DNA of 64,000 nt from Bacillota bacterium (GCA_023439125.1 JAEXOU010000018.1:1-64000); one strand, 5' to 3'; positions 8,664 through 18,184 are shown, counted from the first letter of the stretch. The notes: generated by a model not told the origin, from the sequence alone. Numbers and translations are program-made.

Positions 8664-9126
8664 GATTTTTACCTCCATGTCTTTTCCATAGCTTTATAAT
8701 GCAAAAACACATATATCCAAGTAAGCCGCCGATTGTATTAAGAAATAAATCGTCGACATCAAAAATACCAATCTTATAAACTAACTGAATTATTTCAATG
8801 GTAAGACTAAATCCAAACGACCAAAATAAAATGCGATACAATTTTTGGTCACTTTGGCTGACCGTTGGAAGGCAAAAACCAAATGGCATAAAAGCTATTA
8901 CATTACCAAACAGATTTACAAAAAAACCTTCGATTCCAATTGTATTATGATAAACAATAAAGCGTTTAATTTCTTGAAAAAATACTAAATTATACCGATA
9001 TTCACTAGTGCCTTCCGTACGTCCATAACGTTCACTAAAAAATAGAAAATAGGAGATTCCGATAAGATAACCAATAAATAAAATCCACCAAAACACTTGT
9101 ACTTTCTTACTCGAATTGCATTTCAA
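8638..9126 (-). CDS. VanZ-family membrane protein
   Basis: A 162-residue protein with four to five membrane segments. NLFGNVIAFMPFGF near the middle and the acidic stretch GIFDVDDLFLNTIGGLLGY near the end are typical of the VanZ family, some of whose members give low-level teicoplanin resistance while most have no known role. The start is a TTG at 9126 spaced 9 bases from GGAG; the next in-frame ATG is much further in. It is first of three genes, and a good promoter with an overlapping palindrome lies just upstream. Confidence 0.85.
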   Translation of the reverse strand: MKCNSSKKVQVFWWILFIGYLIGISYFLFFSERYGRTEGTSEYRYNLVFFQEIKRFIVYHNTIGIEGFFVNLFGNVIAFMPFGFCLPTVSQSDQKLYRILFWSFGFSLTIEIIQLVYKIGIFDVDDLFLNTIGGLLGYMCFCIIKLWKRHGGKNRVAKKRKY

Positions 9127-9162
9127 CTTATGTCTCTCCTATCATGTCGTTTTTTCCATCTC

Positions 9163-9191
9163 ATTATACACTACATACTATAAGTATTCAA
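9163..9191 (-). promoter_or_regulatory. Sigma-A promoter of the VanZ operon
   Basis: Read on the minus strand, a -35 TTGAAT (9186-9191) and a consensus -10 TATAAT (9163-9168) are separated by exactly 17 bases, about 40 bases upstream of the TTG start. Confidence 0.75.
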
Positions 9192-9206
9192 GTGTGACAC
9201 TTGAAT
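9186..9206. promoter_or_regulatory. Palindrome overlapping the VanZ promoter -35
   Basis: ATTCAAGTG and CACTTGAAT form perfect 9-base arms around a 3-base centre. The inner half coincides with the -35 hexamer of the VanZ promoter, a typical place for a repressor operator. It could instead be part of the 3' structure of the Ig-like gene, whose terminator starts 8 bases further on. Confidence 0.5.
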
Positions 9207-9213
9207 CCAAAAA

Positions 9214-9236
9214 AGAGCGTTGGAAACCAACGCTCT
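9214..9236 (-). terminator. Terminator of the Ig-like surface protein gene
   Basis: AGAGCGTTGG and CCAACGCTCT form a perfect 10-bp stem with a 3-base loop, flanked by A-runs on the left and right so it can act on either strand. It follows the stop of the Ig-like gene by about 26 bases. Confidence 0.9.
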
Positions 9237-9262
9237 AAAAATACACTTGCTAGTTTTACATT

Positions 9263-11785
9263 TTAATTTTTTTCAGCCAAAATCTGGGATGGAATGTTTG
9301 CTAAATTGTTATTAGCATCTCGAAACTCATTGGTTACTAACTTCAAATAAGCTGGTGATGTAATTGTTGTTGTTGGTAACGTGATATAAATAATGTTTCC
9401 ACTTGCAAATACTGACGTTGGTTCAACAACTCCACTAGATGTGAGTACTTGGAACTTACCTGTACCAGATATTTCTTTTGTTAAGGTAAGTTGGATTAAA
9501 CCAGAATTCGTTAATTTACATGATAATACTTCTGGTGAATTGTTACTAATTAATGTTAAAACTGTATTATAAACATTCATCTCACCATAAGTACCATTAT
9601 AACCTTTGATCCCGCTAACTGTAATTGTATAAATTCCATTCGTAGAAAATGCACCAGAGTTAAAAATCAATTCGACAACTGCATTAGTATTCGATTGCTC
9701 AATAATACTAGCGGATGTTGGGATAATACTTCCATTAATCTTATAATTTGTAACTAACTGAGCACTCGCAGGATCTAACTTATTTGAAAATGTAACAGTT
9801 ACCTTATTAGGTATACTTGCATCTTGAATAATAGATATTGGCTGTGGTAGCGCATTATTAGATCCAATCTGATTCGAAATAGAAATCTTAGCAGACGCAG
9901 AAAGGTTCTCAAGTGTATCCATAACTAATCCACTAGGAATTGTAAATGTATAAAAACCTGATTCTAGATTCTGCCCATTAAAGGTTAAAATTAATTTTTT
10001 ATCCTTTGCTACAGCAGTATAGCCTAACGATTTTGTATAAATATCACCATTAATACTATTTACTAATGCTGATATTGTACCACTAACATTAATAACAGAA
10101 ATATTCTTATCAAAGCTCAGTTCTAAGCTTGATACAGTAACTTGGTTGATCATCTCAGATTTTATCTCATAACCAGTAATTGATGGAGCAGTTGTATCAA
10201 GTGTAAAATCAACAGGTCTTGTTTGATTATTAGCTGATGAGTTCACCATATTATAGTTGCGATAGCTGCTAAATACTACTGCTTTTGTGCCAGTTAGGGA
10301 TGTATTCGTTAAGGTATAACGAACAAGCTTAGGATTATTACTGTCAACTACACCAGTCAAATACGAACCATCAACAATTGCATATCCACCAAACTGAATT
10401 GATTGGTCAAAAGTTGCAACTAATGTTGTCTTAGACTCACGAACAACATCAATAACATTTGCCACTGGTTTTTCCGTTCCATCACATTCAACTATTGCGT
10501 TCAATGTATATGGTGAGGAAACATTCCCCTTAACATCTTTAATTCCTATCATTCCAACCATTACGTTAATCACCTTCTCTCCACAAGAAGATAAATCAAT
10601 CGTTAAGGATTTCTTGTCTGCACTTAATATGTAATTAGAAGCTGTTGTCAATCTCGATTTTACCGTCTGATTATTTGTTCCCGCAACACTAATAATCTGA
10701 AGGTTTGAAATATCAATTGCCTCGCTAAAGTTAATCTTGCATATATATCCGCTATCAGTTATCTCTGAATTAACATAACTAGGTCCAACCAAATCTTTAA
10801 AATCAAGCTGGAAGGAAGCTGGTTCAACAAGCTGTCCATCCATTGACATTACCTTATTAAATACTGTAACGACATAAGTACCATTAAATTCACCTGTAGA
10901 TGAGATCGATACTACTGTCTTATCTTCGGATAGTGTAGCTGTAAGTACACCATAAGAATTTGCACCATTGCCTGGTGTAATTGCGATAGCGCCCTCGATT
11001 AATTTATTATTTCCATCAATCACACTACTCTTTGCAATCTGAGTGTTAAATTTCACTTGAAGTTCCTGAGAACCGACCATATCGACTTTTGTAGCCTCTG
11101 GTTTTACAACTGGAGTCGGTGTCGGCGTTGGAGGTGGAGTCACGATTGTCTTTGGAACAACATAAATATATGTTTTCGCAATTGCATTAGAATTTTTTGC
11201 TTCAGTTGCATTTAATCCTGCACGAGCTTCTAAAACTGTGATTCCTTCTTTTTTAGCACTTACAATACCAGAAGCTGAAACACTTGCGATATCACTATCC
11301 GCGATTGTAAAATAAGAAGTATCTGTGGAATCCGTTGGTGTCAATTTTACATTAAAATCATAACTGTCACCAACTTCTATAATATGTGCATTAATTTTAT
11401 CATGTACTAAGTTCTTAAAAGAGAGTTCTCTTGCAGGTACACGTTTCTTAACCGTAATCTTACAAGTGGCAGAAACTGTTACCCCTGTCTTTAAAGTAGC
11501 TGTACACTTAATTATTGCTGTTCCTTGTGCCACTGGAGTCACTACGCCTTTTCCGTTAACGGTAGCAATCTTCGTATTCGATGATTTAAATGATTTCTTT
11601 GAAACATTAGAACTATCCTTTAATGTAACCGTATACGTGTTGCCTAACACAACCGTCTTTTTAGTAGCGGTAAGTGCAATTGCGGCTGCACTTGCTGTTG
11701 TTTCCGGTGTTAGCGCTGTTGCGATTGGAAACGCCATAGCAAATACAAGAATAAATGCCAAAATTCTTGTAGTTATCTTTTTCAT
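9263..11785 (-). CDS. Secreted protein with bacterial Ig-like repeats
   Basis: An 840-residue exported protein. The ATG at 11785 is preceded by AGGAGG and opens a classic signal peptide (MKKITTRILAFILVFAMAFP) with a likely cut near ASA-AA. Then come two BIG_2-type Ig-like domains (each with a valine/threonine-rich beta pattern ending in lysines), a Pro-Thr linker (TPPPTPTPTPVVKP) and about five further beta-rich repeats resembling the SbsA-type Ig-like fold. I see no LPXTG or SLH anchor, so attachment is unclear. It is transcribed alone and followed by a strong terminator. A structural or adhesive surface role is likely; ligand unknown. Confidence 0.8.
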   Translation of the reverse strand: MKKITTRILAFILVFAMAFPIATALTPETTASAAAIALTATKKTVVLGNTYTVTLKDSSNVSKKSFKSSNTKIATVNGKGVVTPVAQGTAIIKCTATLKTGVTVSATCKITVKKRVPARELSFKNLVHDKINAHIIEVGDSYDFNVKLTPTDSTDTSYFTIADSDIASVSASGIVSAKKEGITVLEARAGLNATEAKNSNAIAKTYIYVVPKTIVTPPPTPTPTPVVKPEATKVDMVGSQELQVKFNTQIAKSSVIDGNNKLIEGAIAITPGNGANSYGVLTATLSEDKTVVSISSTGEFNGTYVVTVFNKVMSMDGQLVEPASFQLDFKDLVGPSYVNSEITDSGYICKINFSEAIDISNLQIISVAGTNNQTVKSRLTTASNYILSADKKSLTIDLSSCGEKVINVMVGMIGIKDVKGNVSSPYTLNAIVECDGTEKPVANVIDVVRESKTTLVATFDQSIQFGGYAIVDGSYLTGVVDSNNPKLVRYTLTNTSLTGTKAVVFSSYRNYNMVNSSANNQTRPVDFTLDTTAPSITGYEIKSEMINQVTVSSLELSFDKNISVINVSGTISALVNSINGDIYTKSLGYTAVAKDKKLILTFNGQNLESGFYTFTIPSGLVMDTLENLSASAKISISNQIGSNNALPQPISIIQDASIPNKVTVTFSNKLDPASAQLVTNYKINGSIIPTSASIIEQSNTNAVVELIFNSGAFSTNGIYTITVSGIKGYNGTYGEMNVYNTVLTLISNNSPEVLSCKLTNSGLIQLTLTKEISGTGKFQVLTSSGVVEPTSVFASGNIIYITLPTTTITSPAYLKLVTNEFRDANNNLANIPSQILAEKN

Positions 11786-11912
11786 ATCTTCTCCTCCTAT
11801 ATGCAGTTGTTTATAACTATTAAACATTCTGCCTAAATTTTATGTATTAGATTTGTCAAAACTATGTTAAAATGGTAAATTACGATTAATTCTATCGTTT
11901 AAAATTCACTCC

Positions 11913-11941
11913 TTGACGTGATTAACTTTCGTAGATATGAT
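11913..11941 (+). promoter_or_regulatory. Sigma-A promoter of the YihY-family gene
   Basis: TTGACG (11913-11918) and TATGAT (11936-11941) are 17 bases apart. The start codon lies about 115 bases downstream at 12056. Confidence 0.7.
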
Positions 11942-12055
11942 ATACTAAGATACATAATTAGGAAATCTATATGTTTTATAATAAAACCACATATATGATA
12001 TTTTCCCACAATATACTAGAATAGATTGCTTCAGAATATAAAAAGGAGACTCGAC

Positions 12056-12922
12056 ATGTTGTTTATCTCAATATTTAAAATAATACGTGTATTTAGTCGG
12101 AAATTAAGAGATGACTTTGTCGGTGCCTTTTCCGCCCAAGCTGCCTTTTTTCTCTTTATCTCATTCTTTCCTTTTGCAATGTTTTTATTAGCATTATTGC
12201 GCTTATTACCATTTAATGAAGGACAACTTTTGGAAGCATGCCAAACTATGATTCCAACTGCATTGCAATCCTCAGCCATTACAATTGTTAGTGAGTTATA
12301 TGATCGAGCCTCCTCTACTGCAATTGTTTCTGTAACTATCATTGCAACCTTATGGACCTCCTCAAAAGGAATTCTATCAATTATACGTGGTATGAATGGT
12401 GTATATGCTAATACTGAAACGCGAAACTATATACTACTTCGACTAAAAGCTATAATCTATACAATGCTTTTTGCAATTTTATTAATTATCCTTCTTGTGA
12501 TTTTTGTTTTTGGTAACCAGTTATACATCTGGATCGTCGATCAAATTCCAGGCTTAAGCAATTTTGCTTTAATTATTATTAGCTTACGAACGATTGTTGG
12601 CCTCTGTGTATTAATCCTATTTTTTATTTTATTGTACCTTGTTGTACCTAATCGAAAATCTACTTTTATAAAGGAATTACCGGGAGCTATCCTATGTGCC
12701 AGTGGATGGATGATTTTTTCCTATCTGTATTCCTTCTATATTGATAACATGCAAAGCCTTTCTTATACGTATGGCAGCTTAACTGCAATTGTATTATGTA
12801 TGCTATGGTTATATTTTTGTATGTATATCATGTTTGTTGGTGCTGAACTGAATTCCGTTTTAAGCAATCCAACGGTAATGTCAGCAATCAAAAAATTATT
12901 TAAGAAAGATGTTAAAGAATGA
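12056..12922 (+). CDS. YihY/BrkB-family membrane protein
   Basis: A 288-residue protein with about six membrane helices. The stretch AFSAQAAFFLFISFFPF near residues 25-42, SSKGILSIIRGMN and the late SLTAIVLCMLWLYF segment are hallmarks of the YihY/BrkB family, sometimes wrongly called ribonuclease BN. The family's biochemical role is unknown. I chose the ATG at 12056, spaced 7 bases from AAAAGGAG, rather than the earlier alternative codon at 12026. It is transcribed towards the SpoIID-like gene. Its stop codon is itself part of a tandem repeat that leads into a large palindromic element. Confidence 0.9.
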   Translation: MLFISIFKIIRVFSRKLRDDFVGAFSAQAAFFLFISFFPFAMFLLALLRLLPFNEGQLLEACQTMIPTALQSSAITIVSELYDRASSTAIVSVTIIATLWTSSKGILSIIRGMNGVYANTETRNYILLRLKAIIYTMLFAILLIILLVIFVFGNQLYIWIVDQIPGLSNFALIIISLRTIVGLCVLILFFILLYLVVPNRKSTFIKELPGAILCASGWMIFSYLYSFYIDNMQSLSYTYGSLTAIVLCMLWLYFCMYIMFVGAELNSVLSNPTVMSAIKKLFKKDVKE

Positions 12923-13014
12923 GCCTCTTTGTTTGTGTTTTTGCTGTGGTAAAGTATGAGCCTCTTTGTTTGTGTTGAGACTGTGGTCAAGAATGAGTCT
13001 CTTTGTTTGTGTTT
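12914..13014 (+). repeat. Tandem repeat, three ~37-bp units, over the yihY stop
   Basis: Three units begin at 12914, 12951 and 12989. Each reads approximately AARWATGAGYCTCTTTGTTTGTGTT, and between units CTGTGGT recurs. A fourth, diverged unit (AAAGAATGAGCCTCCTAGTATG) forms the left arm of the palindromic element that follows. The first unit supplies the TGA stop codon of the yihY-family gene. With only three units and no constant repeat/spacer sizes this is not a CRISPR. Confidence 0.8.
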
Positions 13015-13190
13015 TGACTTCATTAATAAAAGAATGAGCCTCCTAGTATGTTTTCTTCGGCGCGCTTCGCTCACAAACCCACCAAATGCGTGCGGGCTTG
13101 TAAGGCACTCCGAAAACATACTAGGAGGCTCATTCTTTTGCAAGGGTTTCTTAATCACAAACCAAGAGAATCATTCTTTTTGCAAGGGTC
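12989..13190. repeat. Palindromic element with 66-bp core, copy 2
   Basis: The core at 13051-13116 is the inverted homologue of 6096-6161. It is bracketed by a perfect 22-base inverted repeat (13029-13050 with 13117-13138), and symmetry continues outward because the segment near 12989-13010 matches the reverse complement of the segment near 13160-13177. Read in the direction of the upstream gene, both copies have the same orientation and both begin at or within a few bases of a stop codon. The element fills the gap between the convergent yihY-family and SpoIID-like genes; I see no coding sequence in it. Confidence 0.8.
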
Positions 13191-13237
13191 TACTAAATTG
13201 TAAACAAAGTTAATAGAAAGAGAAAAAAGCTTGATAG

Positions 13238-15706
13238 TTATTTATCATAAATTATCGTAAGTTCAGAATCTGTATAATAGTGAGACAGAATCTGTTCATA
13301 GTTTAAACCAAGATTTGACATTGATTTTACACCATTTTGTGACATCCCTACACCATGCCCAAAACCACCGCCTGTGATTTGAAATGCACTAACTGTTCCA
13401 TTGGTTGTTATTGAATCGAATACACAAAATGCACTTGGTAATAGACTCATTCCACGAATCGAGCTTCCATCTAAACGTATTATTTCATTGTCCTTAGGAG
13501 CAAAAAATGTGCGAACATTCCCCTGATAACGAAGGAGTATTGTTTTCTCTGTCCCAATGATCAACATCTCTTTTATAATACCACTATTTCCTCGCTGGGT
13601 AACTAGAATGTCACGAATGGTACCTATACTTTTTATTGGTTGATTGGCAAATACCATTTCATTAACTATTCGACGGTTTTTGACATCCATAACTGCAATA
13701 TCTTCATCTGTTACTTTTCCAATATAAGTTAGGATGGAGGTTGAACTCGTATCATATTGACTTGCTAATAGTTGATTGATCTGTTTGCTAAGTGTTTCAA
13801 CATCAATCATTACCTTCCAACGATACATTAAATAACCACTATCAAATGTATCCATCTTTTTCACTACATTGTCCTTTGGAATTTCAACGAGATCCTGGAA
13901 TATAAAGTCGCGGAATCGTTGTTCATCTGAGAAATCAACATCAACAACATTCTCACTTTGAAAGGATCCTGATAGATATTTTTCATCCGCGGAATCCTCC
14001 CACACATCTTCTACATCTGCTGTATATCCGCAAGAGGTTGAAAAATAATAAGCTGTTATTACCTGACCTTGATAAGCTAAAACCTGACCATATGTTTCTT
14101 TAACACTTAATATGGATGCCTCATTCTCCTCAACATTGTTGTAAACCTGACAGTTCACACTATCATCAACATGGGCACCATACGAACTGTACTTGTTAGC
14201 AAGTAACTGTTTATATGCATAACTTCTTGCACAGACTGCCTGAACCTTCAATACCTCACTTCCATAGCTTGTAGGCATTTCGCTTGGAACAACGGAATAA
14301 AGATATTCTTCAATACTCAGTTCATTCACTACAATTAAGCCCTGACTTGTCTTTGCGATTTCAATGCTACCTCGATAACTAGGGATTCCATAATTTCGGT
14401 TTATACTTAATAATGTAATTTTTCCTTCATCTGTACTTGATTTAACTCGGATTCTTCCATTTTGCAACAACTTGCTATCCGCTGCAACAGTTACTTCCTC
14501 TCCTGCTGCAAACTGAACTTGATTTTTACCATCATCGATAATAAAATCATCTTTTGCAGTAAATTTAACGATATTATGATAAATGGATTTATATCCTGAT
14601 GTATTAATTAAGACACGTATGTTTTCAGCTTGTATTTTTTTATTAATTAAAGCTGCGCAAACTTTCCCCTCTGACACTACAAAATCTGTAACTGAATAAC
14701 CAACTAAAATACTGTTGGTTTTCTCCATCGCAAGTTCACCATATACTTTATAAATTCGAAAATCCTCATGTAGTGGTAATACTCCGTAACCTTCTACTTC
14801 AATTTCATCCTTGCCAGAAATCAATACTTTTCCATGGATTAAGTCTGGTTTAAGCGAAATTCCGATGACAACTCCATCCTTAACGGTTAAATCACCAACA
14901 ACTTTTTCAAAACTATTAGATAATGGTAGTTTTGTAGTAAATGTCCGTTGTACTGTACTAAGATAGGCATCAATTGTATAATCTTGTCCTTGAATTAAGT
15001 ATACATTATTTAAAGTTGCAGCTTCACTTAGCTGTTGTAATTGCATTAGAATTTCGTTCTCACATGTCAATACCTCCACATACTGATCGACATGAAAACT
15101 TAAATAATTTCCATCTGTATAGTAAGTAGTTTCATCTTGCGTATGATACATACCTACTTGTTCTGACATACTTTCCGATAAAATGTATAACTTTTTCGTT
15201 TCAAATCGTACTTGATGTTTCTCATTGATCTGATTAATCATACCTTGATACACCGTAATAAACTCATCTTGAAAGAGTACATCCTCCTCGGATACTGTTG
15301 ACAGTCTTTCTGGCATACTTAAACTAATTTGTTTATAATTAAGCTGTAATACATCGACAATCTCCCATAACATGTCTCTAAACTCTCCACAAGTTAGTGT
15401 TGAGGTTAAGTCTTTCGACAAGTCATTTGAATCAATAATTCCTTCTTCAAACAAAGCGTTCAAATAAAGGGAATCACTGTAGTTATCTATTTCTGTCATT
15501 TCACTCCGATTATAGAATAGAAAACTTAGAAACCTTGCTGCGTCACCATATGTAATCTTTTCTCCCTTCTCAATACTAATATGATTAGAAGACTCCGCAT
15601 TATCACGCCCATTACCTAGAATAAAGTTATTTATGATAATAAATAAAACAATAATAAAACTAATGACAATTAGTACACTCTTTATAATCAATTCTCTTCG
15701 TTTCAT
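13238..15706 (-). CDS. SpoIID/LytB-domain protein
   Basis: An 822-residue protein anchored by one N-terminal membrane helix (about residues 8-28). The C-terminal half is a SpoIID/LytB domain: ELSIEEYLYSVVPSEMP with the Glu that is catalytic in SpoIID, VQAVCARSYA, CQVYNN, and the C-terminal GGGFGHGVGMSQNG. SpoIID is a peptidoglycan lytic transglycosylase needed for engulfment during sporulation, but it is about 340 residues; the long N-terminal half here is not recognisable. This one may act on wall peptidoglycan outside sporulation. The start at MKRREL is preferred over an upstream TTG. It is downstream of two secreted protease-like genes. Confidence 0.85.
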   Translation of the reverse strand: MKRRELIIKSVLIVISFIIVLFIIINNFILGNGRDNAESSNHISIEKGEKITYGDAARFLSFLFYNRSEMTEIDNYSDSLYLNALFEEGIIDSNDLSKDLTSTLTCGEFRDMLWEIVDVLQLNYKQISLSMPERLSTVSEEDVLFQDEFITVYQGMINQINEKHQVRFETKKLYILSESMSEQVGMYHTQDETTYYTDGNYLSFHVDQYVEVLTCENEILMQLQQLSEAATLNNVYLIQGQDYTIDAYLSTVQRTFTTKLPLSNSFEKVVGDLTVKDGVVIGISLKPDLIHGKVLISGKDEIEVEGYGVLPLHEDFRIYKVYGELAMEKTNSILVGYSVTDFVVSEGKVCAALINKKIQAENIRVLINTSGYKSIYHNIVKFTAKDDFIIDDGKNQVQFAAGEEVTVAADSKLLQNGRIRVKSSTDEGKITLLSINRNYGIPSYRGSIEIAKTSQGLIVVNELSIEEYLYSVVPSEMPTSYGSEVLKVQAVCARSYAYKQLLANKYSSYGAHVDDSVNCQVYNNVEENEASILSVKETYGQVLAYQGQVITAYYFSTSCGYTADVEDVWEDSADEKYLSGSFQSENVVDVDFSDEQRFRDFIFQDLVEIPKDNVVKKMDTFDSGYLMYRWKVMIDVETLSKQINQLLASQYDTSSTSILTYIGKVTDEDIAVMDVKNRRIVNEMVFANQPIKSIGTIRDILVTQRGNSGIIKEMLIIGTEKTILLRYQGNVRTFFAPKDNEIIRLDGSSIRGMSLLPSAFCVFDSITTNGTVSAFQITGGGFGHGVGMSQNGVKSMSNLGLNYEQILSHYYTDSELTIIYDK

Positions 15707-15808
15707 CGACGCCCCCAATATATCATATCTTAATTCGGCCTTGAGCTACAGCTTGTATTTTATTTATATTAATATATTAATCGATTCATAAGAATATACA
15801 CATACTAT

Positions 15809-17005
15809 TTAACTATTTTGTTCGTAAAATGTCTGAATACTAATTGGAGATAAATTATCTAAATCTAAGAAATAAGTACTTGGTACAGCAAAATTAAGAT
15901 TCTGTCCATCCGATCGTGTAAATGAATTCACTCCAATTACCCTTCCATATTGATCAATCAGCGGTCCACCACTATTTCCACGAGAAATCGGTGCTGTAAT
16001 TTGAGTATAAAAAGTATCCGTATCAAGCCTTCGTAAAGTCATTGCTATAATACCTGTGGAAAATGTACCAGTCAAACCATAAGGACTACCTATGGTATAA
16101 ATACGATCTCCAATATTGTAATTCTCATAAGATACTTCTACATAATCATGATTGGCATCTAGCTCTAGTTTTGCTAGATCAATGGATTCATCATAATCAC
16201 ATAAATTTAAAACTTCAAATTCCTCTCCCTCATAGTCAACTACACTTATTTTCTTTGCACCTTTAATAACATGATAATTAGTAAGTATTGTGTTTTCATT
16301 AATAAAGAAACCAGAACCCAAACTCTCTTCCTGCTCCCCATTGATTACAACAATTTCTACCATTGCTTTTGAACATTTTTTATATATTTCCTGAGCAGTT
16401 AATGGTTCTTCGACTTTGATATTCACCTTGATTTGTTCAAGTGAATTCGTTCGACCGATAAGAATTGTTGTTGTTCCAGCTTTTTTCGGTGTCAACACTA
16501 GTGTGGCTAAATCTCCTTCATATTTCGTCACGTTAGCTGACACAACATCATCCTTAGCAACTGAAACAGTAATCTTTTCCTTATCCTTACGGTTTTTCAA
16601 TGTTACAAAAACCTTAGTTTCTTCTCTCACTAGCACATGATCTTGGTCTACAAAAAGTCTTGGGTTTATAACAGCCAATATACACTGATATTCTTTCCCT
16701 TTCACAGTTGCATATAGATGAGTTCTTCCTACTTGTAATCCGTCAATATTACCATCAGAATCAATACTCGCAACTGTTGAATTTCCAGTACGATATTTCA
16801 CCTTACCAGTACCATTCTGTCTAAGCTGAATCGTTTCTTTGAAACCTACACAATAATACGTTTGATTAAAACCTTCTACCTCATCGAAAGTAGGCACTAC
16901 CTCTAATTCATCTGCATAAGCAGTAAATTGAGGTGCGATTATTCCTAGAAATATAGTAAATACACATAGTATAATACATATTCGTGATCGTATTTTATTT
17001 TTCAT
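15809..17005 (-). CDS. Secreted trypsin-like serine protease with Ig-like domain
   Basis: A 398-residue exported protein: signal peptide (residues 1-31, ending AYA-D), a beta-rich region of about 170 residues containing a BIG_2-like Ig domain (YRTGNSTVASIDSDGNIDG), then an HtrA/DegP-type trypsin fold. The triad is intact: His245 in TNYHVIKG, Asp276 in DESIDLAKL and Ser345 in RGNSGGPLID. There is no PDZ domain. AGGAGAGG precedes the ATG. It lies 12 bases downstream of a paralogue that has lost the serine, so the two are made together. Confidence 0.88.
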   Translation of the reverse strand: MKNKIRSRICIILCVFTIFLGIIAPQFTAYADELEVVPTFDEVEGFNQTYYCVGFKETIQLRQNGTGKVKYRTGNSTVASIDSDGNIDGLQVGRTHLYATVKGKEYQCILAVINPRLFVDQDHVLVREETKVFVTLKNRKDKEKITVSVAKDDVVSANVTKYEGDLATLVLTPKKAGTTTILIGRTNSLEQIKVNIKVEEPLTAQEIYKKCSKAMVEIVVINGEQEESLGSGFFINENTILTNYHVIKGAKKISVVDYEGEEFEVLNLCDYDESIDLAKLELDANHDYVEVSYENYNIGDRIYTIGSPYGLTGTFSTGIIAMTLRRLDTDTFYTQITAPISRGNSGGPLIDQYGRVIGVNSFTRSDGQNLNFAVPSTYFLDLDNLSPISIQTFYEQNS

Positions 17006-17017
17006 AACCTCTCCTTA

Positions 17018-18007
17018 CTAATTTGATAATGTTATATTTATATTAATTGGTTTGATCTTCCCTTCATTTTCCTTATACAGTGTTTCAATTGGTGCTTTCT
17101 TCGAATAATCTAGTAAATTAATATAATTGATATCAACTGCAAAGTATACATTCTGAGGTCCAATCATATACATTTTATTTACACCAATTACTTCCCCGTA
17201 GATGTTAAGTAATGGTCCTCCACCGCAACTTTGTGAAATATGAGCTGTATTTTGATGATAAGTTACACCGTCTTGGATTCGATATGCCTTTGAGACCATA
17301 CCTTCTGATATACTACCAGATAATAAAGCTGGACTACCAATGGTATAAACCTCAAGTCCGGTTTCTACATTTGAAAAGTTACAAATTAGTGCACTGTCGG
17401 ATGCTTCTTTCACCCCAAGGACTGCAAGGTCAAATTTCTCATTGTAATCATAGATACATTCCACTTCATAAATATTACCATAATAATCACGGATGATCAT
17501 ATCATTGGCACAGTCAATTACATGGTAATTGGTAACAACCATATTACGATTAATAAAAAAGCCTGAGCCAACATTTTGATTCCGAATAGAATCATATGTT
17601 ACAACTTCAACTACTGCTTCTGAACATTTTTTGTAGAGTTGTGCTCCAGTTAACTGCTTCCTCTCTAATACATGTAATGTTAAAGTTAATCTCTCTTTAT
17701 TCGGTGCTGTTACAGTTAATGTAACATCTCCTGCTTTACGTGGTATTACAATAATGTTTTTAACATCCTCATACCATTTACCCATTTTAACCTGAACAAT
17801 GCTCTCATCTTCTGAGCTTACTTGTAATTCTTCACCAATCTCCCGATTCGCATATGTAACCTTAATCATAGTTCTTTTATTTAGATAAATGTCACTAACT
17901 TTAACTGATAATCGAGGCTCTGTCTTCTCCTCTTGTGCATTCACCTGAATGTTCGGAAAACATAAGAAAAACAATAAAAGAGTAATAATGATATATCTTT
18001 TATTCAT
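17018..18007 (-). CDS. Secreted trypsin-like pseudoprotease (Ser replaced by Gly)
   Basis: A 329-residue paralogue of the next gene: signal peptide, a shorter Ig-like region and a trypsin-like domain. His162 (TNYHVIDC) and Asp193 (NEKFDLAVL) are kept, but where the neighbour reads GNSGGP this protein reads SCGGGP, so the catalytic serine position is Gly262 with a cysteine just before it. The codons are AGT TGC GGT GGA GGA CCA, so this is not a frame error. Classic serine protease activity should be absent; a binding or partner role is likely. I start at MNKRYIII, which opens the signal peptide. Confidence 0.82.
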   Translation of the reverse strand: MNKRYIIITLLLFFLCFPNIQVNAQEEKTEPRLSVKVSDIYLNKRTMIKVTYANREIGEELQVSSEDESIVQVKMGKWYEDVKNIIVIPRKAGDVTLTVTAPNKERLTLTLHVLERKQLTGAQLYKKCSEAVVEVVTYDSIRNQNVGSGFFINRNMVVTNYHVIDCANDMIIRDYYGNIYEVECIYDYNEKFDLAVLGVKEASDSALICNFSNVETGLEVYTIGSPALLSGSISEGMVSKAYRIQDGVTYHQNTAHISQSCGGGPLLNIYGEVIGVNKMYMIGPQNVYFAVDINYINLLDYSKKAPIETLYKENEGKIKPININITLSN

Positions 18008-18108
18008 TGATTCATTCACCTCCAAGGACTTAATTTCATTCATTATCTTTCATAGATCGACCAGCTAAGTTGGGATTACTAATATTTGAAACATAGTTAT
18101 AATAAAAA

Positions 18109-18167
18109 TGTCGTAAAATACGATATCACTGAACTCATGTAATCAGCTTAACACGTATTTTGCGACA
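18109..18167 (-). terminator. Probable terminator of trpS
   Basis: On the minus strand TGTCGCAAAATACG pairs with CGTATTTTACGACA (one wobble) across a loop of about 31 bases and is followed by ATTTTTATT. It begins 18 bases after the trpS stop. The large loop makes it less typical. Confidence 0.6.
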
Positions 18168-18184
18168 TCTCTCTTTCTATCTAC

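Noticed and set aside
12914..13190. Possible CRISPR array
   Set aside because: Units are imperfect, only three to five in number, occur in both orientations and have no unique spacers of constant length; no cas genes are near.
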